From Misgurnus anguillicaudatus (taxonomy: Eukaryota > Chordata > Actinopteri > Cypriniformes > Cobitidae), in NCBI RefSeq assembly GCF_027580225.2, contig NC_073356.2, positions 3,906,001 through 3,970,000 of the forward strand: a stretch of 64,000 nucleotides of DNA. Direction: 5' to 3'. The number at the start of each line of letters is the position of its first letter. Within the stretch, counting starts at the first letter, position 1. Positions 1-11,900 of the stretch are shown piece after piece. The notes under the pieces are model-generated. The model was not told the DNA's origin. It ran no database searches and saw only the letters and a program-made list of their open reading frames with translations. A program made the position numbers and the translations under genes.

Positions 1-128
1 ATGTCAAATGTTAGATTAACCGAGGTTTTGATTTTAGGTCAAATCGCCCAGCCCTACTGTAGCCTCCTTCACACAGTAAGTTTGGTAAATTAACATAAAT
101 TTACCAGAATGACTTTACCAGTAAATAC

Positions 129-2212
129 TAGGGCTTTGTTGAAAAAAATCGATTCACCAATTCTGAATCGATTTTCATATTAATTTCTAAAGATCGATCT
201 GTAACTCAGGACATTAAAACAACAAACATGGCGGTCAGTAACGTTAAAGCAGGGGCGTCGCAAGCCGATTTTGCGGGGGCTTAAGCCCCGAATGTTTTGA
301 GTCAAGCCCCGAATGTCATGACCTGGGCTCATTTCAGTCAGTTCACACACCACACCTTGTATTTCTCACGCTGAGAAGTAAAAGATAAATTGTCCTCCTA
401 TATACAATTTAGTGCTGCACAATTAATCACATCGCAATCGCGATGTCAGCCTGTGCGATTATATGCCAGCAAAATGTTGCACTTATATCAAATAAATAAA
501 TGTGTGGACTTGTTAACACAAACTCTGATAACAGTTTGATGATTTTCCTTGCTGTTTAAAAAAAGAAAGAAAAACTAACAAAAAAGGCAGTGCACGTGTG
601 GCATGCACTTGTGTGGTGTGCGTCGTCACTTATACCAGAGCGAAGATGGATGCAGAGGAGGTTGACAGTGATCTGGTAGCTAAAAAAAACTCTATGTCTG
701 TTGTATGGCGGTATTTTGGATTTAGGATTACTGACACTGAGCAGTTGCTACATCACGTGGCAATACGAAAACATTTCTAGTTTTACAAATACACATTTTA
801 GCTAAACTGTGTGTGGATTTTCCTTAAAACCCATCAAGTTGACTCATGATACCATTTAGTATAATCGCAATCGCACATCGCAATATTAGCAGCAATAACC
901 GCAATGGGAAAAATTACCCAAACCGTGCAGCCCTAATACAATTAATGGATGAGGCGCAGGCATACGCAGGACAGTTCTGTCGAGTTCAGCTGCTTCGAGT
1001 TTTTTAAGTGTACTCAACTTTATGCAGCGCCATAAGAACTTACAAGCAGATGAAATCAGAGTGACGCAAGAAATCTTGCGGAGGATGCTGATTTCAAATC
1101 GCTCTCACTTTACTCTGATGTCATCCACTTCGTCGTTTCTTGCAGCGCCTCGGGAAGTCGTAGACACATATTAATGCATTCTATCAGACAATCAGAAAGA
1201 AATGAGAAGTTGTTTCTGGATAAATTATATTATCTGGCTGCAAGCACGTTCGTTACTAACATGGATTTAACGGAGTGGAAGTTGGATGAGCAAGATCCGA
1301 TGAATGCGGTAGATGCCCATTTTTAAGCATTTTGATTTTACGATTCCTGGACGAAATCATTGCCTTTGATCAAGACACTGAGAGCTAAAATTGGGGAATA
1401 AAGCCAAATTCTTGCTAAATTATTATTGATTCAGTCAAAAACTTCAACAGCTTTGCAACCAGAAGCTTTAGTTACCTAGAACTAGATGCTTCCTGAAATA
1501 TATAATAATGTAATAGAGATGCATTTCATTATTATTGCCCTTTCATCATTAAATGTTCTGCAATACTGTATGTGTACAGTAAGCTCAAGTTAAAAATGTA
1601 AATTTCCATAATCTGCTTAAAGTTCTCTATTTTCATGTACTAATGTTGTACTTAATATAGCCTACATTTTTTGTTCTTTAGTACATTCATATGAAATATG
1701 CTAAAATTTGTATGAAAGGTGAGTACAAGTTTACTTTAAGTGGTATATATTTTTGTAATACGAGATAGTATGTTAAATGCATTTCTGTTCATATTCATGA
1801 CATCTCAAAATAAAACACCTATGGGACACCTATGTTTTTAAGATTATCTTAAGTACTAAAGAAGAATTTTTGATAAAAATCATTTAATTACAATTCTAAA
1901 AAAAATTAATAAGAAAACACTGAGCATGCGCAGCCGTTTTAATTGGTTCTAGGCTAGCTAGAGCGGGTGATCTAGGCTAGTGATCCCTGTATTTACATCA
2001 AATGGTCTGGGCTAAGCCCCGGATGTCCTTCAATGCTGGAAACGCCCCTGAGCAAGCGGTGGTTTTGAAAACTGTAATTCGGGTAACAGCTGGAAAAAAA
2101 AGCTTTTTTCAAAAACACTTATCTAAATCTCGAAGATTGGATCAGGTCGGATCGAATAATGATAATCGATTCAAGATCTTGAGAATCGGAATTGAATCGA
2201 AACCCAGCACTA
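129..2212. mobile_element. hAT-type element with nested insertions
   Basis: The left end TAGGGCTTTG followed by an ATCGATTC-rich stretch and the right end GAATCGAAACCCAGCACTA form imperfect terminal repeats. The flanks GTAAATAC and GCAAATAC agree at 7 of 8 positions, as expected for an aged hAT target duplication. A second unit (about 250-2050, ends CAGGGGCG/CGCCCCTG) lies inside it, and a third is nested within that. The second unit has no clear target duplication. A fragment of the outer family recurs near 23996-24540. Confidence 0.6.
410..935 (+). mobile_element. Internal hAT-derived element with transposase N-terminal remnant
   Basis: The ends TAGTGCTGCAC and GTGCAGCCCTA are inverted and flanked by an exact 8-bp duplication ATACAATT (402-409 and 936-943). 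The open frame at 646-779 contains KKNSMSVVWRYFGF and a following DTEQ. This resembles the BED-finger start of hAT/ZBED transposases, so the element is an internally deleted derivative that kept the 5' coding end. Confidence 0.75.
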
Positions 2213-2318
2213 GCAAATACAAAAATGTGCTGTTCAAACATGCAACGAAGTTCGTCTATTTTAGTACACCCCTAAAACAAATAAAGACTTTACCACCAGC
2301 TATCTGAATATATCTGAC

Positions 2319-5300
2319 CTGATCTTTGAGATTGGGGTCTCCACCGTTTCTTAGCAATAATCGCAGATTCTGATAACAACCCCAAGATGCAGCGATGTGT
2401 AACGGTGTCAGATCCTCACTAGTCCTGAAAGACAAAGCATGTTTATAATGACTACAAGTTTATTAGAAAAAACAACTGAAATACATTAAGATATGAATAA
2501 TAAGATAAATTCTTTCTAGAATATTCAAACATTTATGTGTATACAAAACGTAAAAGTATAACATGCTTGTCAAGTGTGCAATGCATACTCGAAATGAGAC
2601 CTCTGCATTTAACCCATTCCAGTAATTAGTGAATACACACACACACACACACACACACATATGGAGCAGTGGGCAGCTATCCCTGCAATGCCAGGGGAGC
2701 AATTACGGCACATTCACACCGGACGCTTCCCATTCACTTTTAATGGATGATGTCATGCGTTGCCGAACTGAATTGTGGATACGTCAATGCTTTCCAAAAA
2801 AAAAAAAAAAACGCTCTGGCTGCCCTGCCAACGACGTTATAGAAAAAGAGTAATTGATGCTCAAATGCATTCTCTGGAAAGGTGAGGAATTCTATTAGTT
2901 TCTGCGTTCTGAATGGTTGCCGTCGAACCGCATCATAACTCATTTCCATAAAATTGAGCTGATTTCAACTCTTTTCAACACTCACACCACACAAGACAGA
3001 CCGCTGCTCATTGCCGGCTAACATTGAAAATGAATGACTTCCGGCCAGTTTGGCGTTCTCGTCGGCGACGGTGTGTACTCGAATGATAATACTCGAACTA
3101 ACAACTCTCGCCGAATCTCTTACCACTAGACTACTATTGCCCCTAACGTACAGTTCGGGGCTTGGGCATAATGCATTGCTTTATAATAAGCAATATTTTG
3201 TCAAAATGAACACTTCATGAGAGCTAGAATTGTTGAATAAACACAGTCAGCATTTCATTTCAGAGTTGTTTTGAGGCCTTCATGTTGCCACCCTTCAAAG
3301 GAGTCAAATAAACCTCATTCCACTCTTGAAAATGTACTGTGTCCTTCAGTTATTTGATAGATCAAAATTAAATTGATGATCCAAACACCCAAATATTTAT
3401 AAATTAAATTCATGGAAATTGTCAGGGGTTCCTAAACTTTTGCATATGACTGTAAGTTCAAACACCACAATTATGTGTCAATGCTAGCAGAACGAAGTGA
3501 AGAAGTTCAATGGTGTTACATTAGATAAGATAATTAAGCGTATAAAAGGCGAGTAAATATGGATATAATGTCATGTTGTAAGTTACCTGAGGTTGGGATC
3601 AGCGCCGTGTTGCAGAATGAGTCTAAGGCATCGCAGTCCTCTCTCAGACTCTTTACCTGCAGCTAAATGAACCGCTGCTACACCCCCCTTAATAATAGCA
3701 TTAGGATTTGCACCCTGACACAGTAGAGTCTCCACACATCTGTAAACAAGTCAACATGATTACATTCATATCATATACATTCATACAATATATCTATTAG
3801 GGATGCATATCAATTAATCGCGATTAATCTATAGCAGAATAAAAGTTTTTGTTTACATCATATATGTGTGTGAACTGTGTATAATAATTATGTAAATATA
3901 AATATGCACACATGCATGCATAATTTTAAGAAAAAAATATATTTATATATTAAGTATTTATTTTTATATATAATATAAATTATACACAAATATACAAATG
4001 TATATACACATGTAAAAATTGCTTAAATATATACATGCATGTGTGTGCATTTAACTATACAAAGTTATTATATACAGTACACACACATATATGATGTAAA
4101 CAAAAACTTTTATTCTGCTATAGATTAATCGCGATTAATTGATATGCATCCCTAATATCTATATCTACTACACCTTGGTTTGCAAAATCCTGGTAATTTT
4201 CAAAGCTGGAAACATTCCATGGGAAAATTTACATTTACTTTTATTCATTTAGCAGACGCTTTTGTCCAAAGCGACTTACAAATGAGGTAAACAATAGAAG
4301 CAATTATATCAACACAAGAACAGCAATACATAAGTGTACTAGAAATAGTCTGATCAAGTCCAACACAGTATACATAGCCAAGAGTTGGTTAGTGTTTTTT
4401 TTTTTTAAATAAATGTACAGATAAAGAGAAAGGAAAAATAGAGAAAGATAGTAAGTCATAGGAAGTGAGGTAATGGCAGAAGAGATGGGTTTTTAGCCAA
4501 TTCTTAAGACAGCTACGGAGTCAGCAGATCGTGTCGTGACCGGCAGATCATTCCACAGTTGTGAAACAGCTCCTGAGAAGGTACGCGCTAATGTTTTTTT
4601 CCCTTTTTGAGATGGCATCACAAGCCGCCTCTCTGTGGCAGAGCCCAGGGATCGAGAGGGTACATAAGGCTGTATAAGTAAGTGAAGGTAAGGGGGTGCT
4701 GACCCAATGGTGGTTTTAAAGGCCAGGAGCAGAGCTTTAAATTGGATGCAAGCTGCTATAGGAAGCCAGTGTAACTTGACAAAGAGATGAGTGACGTGCG
4801 CCCTCTTTGGTTCTTTGAAGACCACTCTTGCCACTGCGTTCTGAATCATCTGTAGGGGTTTGGTTGTGCAGGTTGGAAGTCCAGCCAGTAGCACATTGCA
4901 GTAGTCCAGCCTGGACAGTACAAGAGCTTGGACTAAGACCTGCCTAGCGTGCTCATTTAGGACAGGTCTAATTTTCCTAATATTGCAGAGGATGAATCTA
5001 CAAGAGCGAGCGGTGCTGGCAACATGCTCAGTGAAGCTAAGCTGATCATCAATGACCACTCCCAGGTTTTGGCCATCCTGGAAGGTCGAGGAACCTAGCT
5101 GAATGGAAAGGTTGTGCTGAATCTTTGGTTCAGATGATATGACAAGCAAGCAGTAAGCTGGAGATGGTGATCCTTCATCCAGAGTTAGATGTCCCTAAGG
5201 CATGCCGAGATGCGGGCAGAAACCGTGGGATCATCAGGGTGGAACGACAAGTAGAGTTGAGTGTCGTCTGCATAGCAGTGGTAGGAAAAGCCATGTTTTC

Positions 5301-8077
5301 GAATGACAGAGCCCAGGGATGTCATGTATATCGAAAATAGGGCTGGGTATTGGCAAGGGCCTCCCGATATGATATGCATCACGATACATGGGTCATGGTA
5401 CAATGTATCACGATACAATACGTTGCATGTTGCGATACATTGCAATACTTTTTCTTTTTTATCAAAAATGTAAAAAAATAGAGCTGAACAACTGCAGCTC
5501 TTTGAAAGCTGCAGGGTTTTTTACATTTTCTGCCTTTTTCTCACTCCCTCTAACTTCGGAGACATTGGCCGAATGGTTGTATATGGCAGACAACTGGACA
5601 GTGACAACTACAGCAGCGGCGGAGGAGGTCGTTTGTCGCACACAGAGGGATTTGATGTTTTTTAATATATCGATAGTAGATATCAAAATAGCGATACACT
5701 ATCAATACAGCTAACTATCACGATAGTTAGCTGTATCGATAGTTTTGCACAGCCCTAATCGAAAAGAGCAGTGGTCCAAGCACAGAGTCTTGAGGCACCC
5801 CGATATCGAGACGTTGGGGTTCAGAGACGTCACCTCTCCAGGATACCCGAAATTAAATATATGGGAATTCATACAGGAATAAACTTGGTGCCTATAACAA
5901 AGAACTTAAATGTAGTAAAAAAATCTTGCAGCATAATTTTGTTTAAAACAATAAGATTTAATGTAATTTCATTTGAATTTCTACCCTGCACAATTTACTC
6001 AGTCACATGCACACAGCACATCGCTTACTGAAGCGCCATTAAGGCCACACCCCCTGCATCTACTTGCATTCTTCCATAACATGGAAAGATCATTTTTTGA
6101 ATCTTGCACACAAAATAATGTCAAAGTTATACTAACTGAGAAAACATTTAGGTGAGATAATTTTAAAAAGTACCCCAAAACCACTATTATGAAAACTACT
6201 ATAAAGGCGGAGTCCACGATGTTTGAAAAACGCTTTGGAAAAGAAGACGGGCCGACTACCAAAACACACTTATAGCCAATCTAATCAAATCAAATGCCGG
6301 GTTGCGTATGTGTGGGGCGGGTCTATTAACAGATGGTCCAGATTCTATTGGGGTAGGGGCGTGTTTGTTTAGGTGATTTCAAATATCAACATTGGCTTTC
6401 AAACATCATGGATAGTGATGCACCGATGTATCGGCCACCGATATTTATCGGCCGATTTTTGATGAATTTGAAACCATCGGCATATGGGCAATAGCACGAG
6501 AAAAACAATCGGTATCGGCCTATTAATTAACTGCTTAAAGAAATCCATTATATGTAAAAAAAAACGAGTTAATGTTGTTAATAAAATAAATGCTGAATAG
6601 CAAAAACCACCTTTGAAGGTTGTCATGCTGTCTTATTATATTTGTTTTAATTTGTGCCTCTCTTATTATGTTGGTCAGTTGAATGTTAATTAGATCCAAT
6701 CCATGTTCAGTAAAAATTATTTGATGCAGAAATAAACTAGCTAATAGACCAACTGTATAGTATACAAGTGTTTAATATCGGTATCGGCATCGGCCAGAAG
6801 TTGTCTGTTTAAATCGGAATCGGCCCAAAAAATCCTATTGGTGCATCCCTAATCATGGACTCCGCCTTTAATGTAATAATATAAATTATTTTTTAAGAAG
6901 GCTCTTTTTTTCTTCAAGCCTGCATTTATCTGATCAAAAATCCTTCAGAATTCATTAATATTAGAATGATTTCTGAAGAATTTTTGATTTTTAAAAAAAC
7001 TAGGCTCGATGAGTGTTAGTATCAGGATTCTACAAAATTTGTATAACGTTGCATGCATGTCTGCTTATGACTAAACAAAATGTTTATTTATTTTTGCATA
7101 TGATATAGTTTATATAAATCTCCAAATAATTCCCATAAATTCCTGTAAATTCTCATAAATTCCCCAGATTAATTTCCAATGTAAAGTTTGAGGAAATTTA
7201 CTGGAAACTTTCCGCCTCTTTGCAACCCTAACCACACCAGACCAATCTTATTACTCACACTAGATCAGTGGTCTCCAACATTTGCCCGCACAGAGTCTGT
7301 GAGGTGCCCACCCCCAAAGCACATTCTGTTAATAGTCTCAATTGTAATATTTATTTATTACATATTAGCTTGGCTTCTCTTATGTATGTTAACATTTTAA
7401 ACAATGATAAATATTATCAAGTAAATCAAAAAATATTAATAAGTAAAATAAAATAAAATAAAATTAACAAGTAAAACAAAAAAGTGTTGAGTAGACTATA
7501 TCAAAAAGTACCCCTCCAGATTGTTTTATCCATTGTGGTAGCCCTAGCTCACAAAAGGTTGGAGACCCCTGCACTAGATGAAGTCAGTCTGTGTGAACTG
7601 TTTATGTCATTTAATAATGAATTATAGTTTAATTGATTTTCTGCAATGAAACACACCAATGTGTCATGATCCTAAGCTATAATTCATGCAAAAAAGTTAA
7701 ACTAATATTATAATATTAAATTGATATTAAAAATGATTTACTGACAATCAAACCTTAGTCCTGCCTCTCATGCTATTTTTCCCAAAAGCAGAATTCTGTT
7801 TAAATCTGATTAACGTTAATTATACTATTACAACAACATGATACAGGGCACACGCATTCGTTTTAAATTCCTAGTTTAACAATCAAAAAAGTTTTGCATT
7901 GTTTAAATATAAAGTACAGTACAGTACAGTACAGTACAGTACAGTAAAGTAAAGTACAGCTAAATAGAGTGCAGTGCAGTACATTAACGTTACATGCGTA
8001 TCTTACCGTGCATCGGTTTGATTGACGGCTTCGATTAGTAATGTCTCTATCTGATATCTGCTGGATTGAACACTCAT
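2319..8077 (-). CDS. ankle1: Ankyrin repeat and LEM domain protein 1, 5' three coding exons (partial)
   Basis: Three minus-strand exons join in phase: 8077-8007 (starts [14 protein letters not shown]), 3739-3587 and 2424-2319, giving residues 1-110. All have AG acceptors and GT donors. The upstream ATG at 8122 is followed by a stop after three codons, so 8077 is the likely start. Residues about 24-110 form ankyrin repeats, with [31 protein letters not shown], and [18 protein letters not shown] followed by [10 protein letters not shown]. These phrases are characteristic of ANKLE1, a nuclease with N-terminal ankyrin repeats, a LEM domain and a C-terminal GIY-YIG domain that cuts chromatin bridges and branched DNA. 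The LEM and GIY-YIG parts would lie left of position 1 and are not seen. The third exon ends after KDQ in phase 0. Intron 1 (3740-8006) holds an L2-like LINE and several MITEs. The gene is divergent from crat with about 0.9 kb between the two start codons, so a shared promoter region is possible. Confidence 0.8.
2634..2659 (+). repeat. (CA)n microsatellite
   Basis: About a dozen CA units beyond the last ankle1 exon seen here. Confidence 0.9.
3798..4154. mobile_element. Palindromic hAT MITE, family TAGGGATGCATATC, copy 1
   Basis: Long near-palindrome whose ends read TAGGGATGCATATCAATTAA and its complement. It is flanked by the exact 8-bp duplication ATATCTAT (3790-3797, 4155-4162). The interior is AT-rich with TATATA and TGTGTG runs. 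Confidence 0.8.
4230..5850 (-). mobile_element. L2-like LINE 3' part, reverse transcriptase C-terminal region
   Basis: Minus-strand translation shows [23 protein letters not shown] (the YADD catalytic motif), [13 protein letters not shown] and [11 protein letters not shown], typical of CR1/L2-clade elements. The 3' end carries the fish L2 tail with GCGACTTACAAATGAG-type sequence on the plus strand. The reverse transcriptase is interrupted at FSI by the hAT element at 5338-5757. It is 5' truncated. Confidence 0.8.
5338..5757 (-). mobile_element. hAT MITE inserted in L2, retains transposase start
   Basis: Ends TAGGGCTGGGTAT and GCACAGCCCTA are flanked by the exact 8-bp duplication ATCGAAAA (5330-5337, 5758-5765). 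On the minus strand, [12 protein letters not shown] resembles the start of ZBED/hAT transposases, so this is a deletion derivative. The related right end at 46690-46938 encodes MAENVKTPAAFKADVWKH. A left-end copy is at 43992-44170. Confidence 0.8.
6205..6867. mobile_element. Palindromic TTAA-type MITE (AGGCGGAGTCC family), copy A, interrupted
   Basis: Ends AGGCGGAGTCC and GGACTCCGCCT lie beside TAAA/TTAA. The other two copies in this window (29873-30078, 38873-39077) have TTAA at both sides. This copy is split near its right end by the hAT element at 6413-6851. Confidence 0.75.
6413..6851. mobile_element. hAT MITE nested in a TTAA-type MITE
   Basis: Ends TAGTGATGCACCGAT and ATTGGTGCATCCCTA are flanked by the exact 8-bp duplication ATCATGGA (6405-6412, 6852-6859). 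Removing it and one duplication restores the host MITE end. TATCGGCC motifs recur inside. The element near 41128-41620 is related. Confidence 0.85.
7914..7962 (+). repeat. (ACAGT)n tandem repeat
   Basis: Nine or so ACAGT/AAAGT units just before ankle1 exon 1, inside intron 1. Confidence 0.9.
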
Positions 8078-8970
8078 CTCTCTGTGCTGCTGTCCTGGAG
8101 ATTACGAGCTTCTATCACTCATCTCTCTGAGATTTAAATCTGCTGTCAGGATGATCACTTAAACTGTTAAAGATCGGTGTTGTACTTATGTCTCGTAAGA
8201 AACGCGAACAGCAGCTGTCAACAACAATGAAATTTCCCTCCATTCGCCGTTTTCCGCTGATACAGCGCGACACAGCGCCACTTGCTGTTCGGGAGCCGCG
8301 CCGACAGGCAAAGGCTAGATGGGATACGGGTCGGGACACATCTCGCGAGATGTTGGGTTTAGGTTTAGGTTTGGGCCTTTGGGGTAGGATTAATGGAAAA
8401 CATTTTGGCTGTAACATTAGCTGTATCCATTCTAGCCACAAATAAGTACAGAAGTACCGAAGTACAAGACGGATTTTACAGAAACGTTTCGTCTCCATTT
8501 ACTTGTTATTTCGACCTGAAAAATTATTCTTTGTCATAAGGCATAGACATCATATATGTCTTCTATATGATACCTATGTCATAAGGAATCTCACGTTAAC
8601 CTAGTATTTACTAAGATTACTATTATTATTGAAATAATTGAAAATACGGTCTAAATAGTGCACACATACACTGGAGAATACGGTCTTATATGATAAACAC
8701 CAAATAGTGCGCATATACACTAGAGATTACGGCCGTACATGATGAACACTAAACAGTGCGCACGTGTCTAGTGTCCACACCCGCGATCTGCGTGCTGCAG
8801 CTCACGAACTTCATCCGAATTTTGACGATTATAACAACGGAACCAGCTCGTGCTTGTGCAGCAGTAAAGTCAGTATTTGATTTGTGTGAGATTGATGAAG
8901 ACTCAGAGTGTTAGTAAAGTGCACACTTGCACAACTTTACAGCTTCAGTGTGAGCTTCAAACACACAGTG
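8078..8970. promoter_or_regulatory. Divergent ankle1/crat intergenic promoter region
   Basis: This 0.9 kb stretch separates two head-to-head start codons, so it should hold the 5' UTRs and core promoters of both genes. No clear TATA box was found. Around 8325-8400 there is a CTCGCGAGA-like palindrome followed by a short TTTAGG-type direct repeat. A CTCGCGAGA motif is a known promoter element of housekeeping genes in vertebrates; its use here is inference. Transcription starts cannot be placed. Confidence 0.4.
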
Positions 8971-11900
8971 ATGATTTTAAAGAAACTTCCTGTCAGCTCT
9001 TCAGTGTTTACACTACGGGTGAGTAACGTTACAGTGTTTCTTTTATAAACCCACTCTGCCCTATTTAAGGCGTAATTAGTCATGTTGATCAAATGAAATG
9101 TTTGATTAATAATAACATCTTTGTCTAGATTAAATTTGAACTCAGTCGTATCTTTCATATAAGTTAAGCTGTAAGTTCTGAGTGAATGTTTAAAGTGTCG
9201 TGCGCTGTTTGTCAGATTGGGATCAGACGGGCCCACACGGTTCCGCCTCAGCCGGTTCCTCCGCTCGAGCGAACGTTGAAGCGTTACCTACGGGCTCTGG
9301 AGCCGCTTTTACCGCCCGATGAGCTCGAGCACACCCGCGGGATCGTACAAAAGTTCGGCCGTCCCGGAGGTCTGGGTGAAAAACTGCAGAATGAGCTGAT
9401 CAAACGAGCTAAACACTCGCACAACTGGGTGAGAGTCTCAACAACTGTTACACATGATTTACACTGATTACCATATTTTACTTAAGTGCGTGTTGTACTG
9501 TGTGTGTTTTTTAGATTTCAGACTGGTGGGTGCAGTGGGCATATCTGGAGTGCAGGCAGCCCTTAGCGGTGCACTCAAACCCAGCCATCTCACTGCCAAA
9601 ACGAGACTTTACAGACTGGAGAGGTCAACTGGTGTATGTGACAGCCCAAATACAAACACAAACACAGACAGAGTTAATGATATAAATGTGGCCTGTAATG
9701 AGCGGTCAAGTCTTGTTTAGATCATCAGTCTCTTTCTTGTGTGGATGTTAGGTGATGTTTCTTGTTTTGGTTATGATCACTGCTGTTGGATGTTGTTTAA
9801 TGCCAGTACATGTTCATTTTAAATCACTTTAATACCATTTAAAATGTTTAATTACACTAACACAGAATGAGTTATATCACACAAAAATCAACTCTTTGTG
9901 GTCATATAACTTAGGAGGGTAAACTAGGGTCTGTCGTTTTTCCATGCCTTTTTTTAGTATCATCTCTGTTTGAGATTGTTGGCTTAACGTATAACATTAC
10001 TCACAACAGAAGATTAACGTCATCTGTCCACTGCAGTTGACTAAAAAAGATGATAGCTAAATCGTATCAACCATTACACTGAGTTAATGTTACTGAGTAA
10101 GATGAATTAACTACAGGTCCTTAAATTCTTGCCTTACCGCCAAACTTCTTCTCATACTTTTAGTGATTAATGCTCACCGTCTCTCCTCATCTTTTAGAAA
10201 CCCAAACATTTTTATTTTACACAAGAAATATTTTCCAGAGGTCAGTTTAGCCACTATAGATGGTTTCAGCAGTAACAACATAAACAAATGGCTTTCGTGG
10301 AACAAACGTAACTTCCAGTAAACTCAGCAAAGAATTAATAACAGTTAATAAACAATTAATAAGTCCTTTTAGAGTAGTTTATTTCTGATAAAAAGCTAAA
10401 TAAACAACACGTAGATTACTTTATATTTCAAATAATAGCTAAGTCATATAAATGTGTACTATATAATTTATACAATGTTAACTACAGATTGGCTGCCAAA
10501 CCTCACATCAAATAGCAGTAATCTATGATCGCCGTCTTCTCTTATTTTAGGAAACCAAAACATTTGTTCGTTTCGACGAGGTATTTGTTCAAGAGTTTAG
10601 TTTAGTCACTAGTTACACCATTAAATAAACAGACCGGAAGTTAAATTCCACTCAGATGTGTTATCGCGTCATCGCACGTGCGTCCTATGAAACCGTCTAT
10701 AGCCAGACTAATAAACAAAAACAGATCGGAAGTTAAGTTTTGGCCAAGGCAAATATCAATCAGTACTCATTATTAAGTTATTTTAATGTTATAATAAAGT
10801 CATTATTTATGGTTTAGAAAAGATGATTATTAAACTGCTAATCTACATTTTTTTATGGCTGTTTTGTGCAGATTTGCTTCAAAGCTCATAGCAGGACTGT
10901 TGGACTTTAAAGCTAAGGCGGACAGGTTTGTCTCATGACTTTATTTTTGTAGCCTACAATTAATGCACGGATCATTGTTTAAATAGAATTTGTAATTCAT
11001 GCTTCTGTCCAGCAGTGACACTGAAGCCTAAAATGGTCCAGTTATTTCTAAATATATCACACTGTTACTGTGTGTAAGTCAATATGATTGCTCTTTCTCA
11101 TCTCATCTCTCTTTGTGCTGTTGTCCAGTGGTCAGTTGGCAGTGGAGTACATGCGCGGACAGCCGTTATGTATGGAGTTGTATCCTCAGCTCTTCTCATC
11201 CTGTCGAATTCCAGGACCCAAACATGATCATGTGATTCATTACGGTCGTCCACGTCGCGGCCCGACTCACATTACTGTAGTCAGGAACTACCAGGTAAGT
11301 CAGACTAATGTCAATAATTCAAATACCAAAGGTTTGAAATTGGACATATCGTGATGTGATGATCATTATAATATCTAAATAGTCTTCGTTATGAACTCAT
11401 TGCAGTGGTTTTATGCTGATTGAAGCTTTAATATGTTGAGTCCTGTTTAAGGACATTAAGGAACGACACCTTTGTTTGTGCTAAGGAAGGACATTTTTCA
11501 GTAACTAAAGACAGATGGGCGGTAATTAATGAATATATATGTATATGTGTGTAGTTCTTTCAGCTGGATGTGTACAACAGTGATGGTACGCCATTGACAG
11601 AGAGTCAGATTCACTCGCAACTACTGCGGATTCGCTCTCAGTCATGGAAAACGGATAAAGAGCCGATTGGAATTCTGACCAGCGAGCATCGGCACACCTG
11701 GGGTCAGGCCTACACTCGTCTGCTCAAAGGTGACATGCACATTTAACTTTTACTACAAAAACAGAAGGGGAACAACATGGCCTACAAAACTGTAAATGGT
11801 TAAAGGGCAGCTAAACTTGTAAGCATGATGTGAAAGCATGTGATCTAAGTGCTTTCCAATATGAGCAAAATAAATCTGTAAAAAGACAAATATAAAACAA

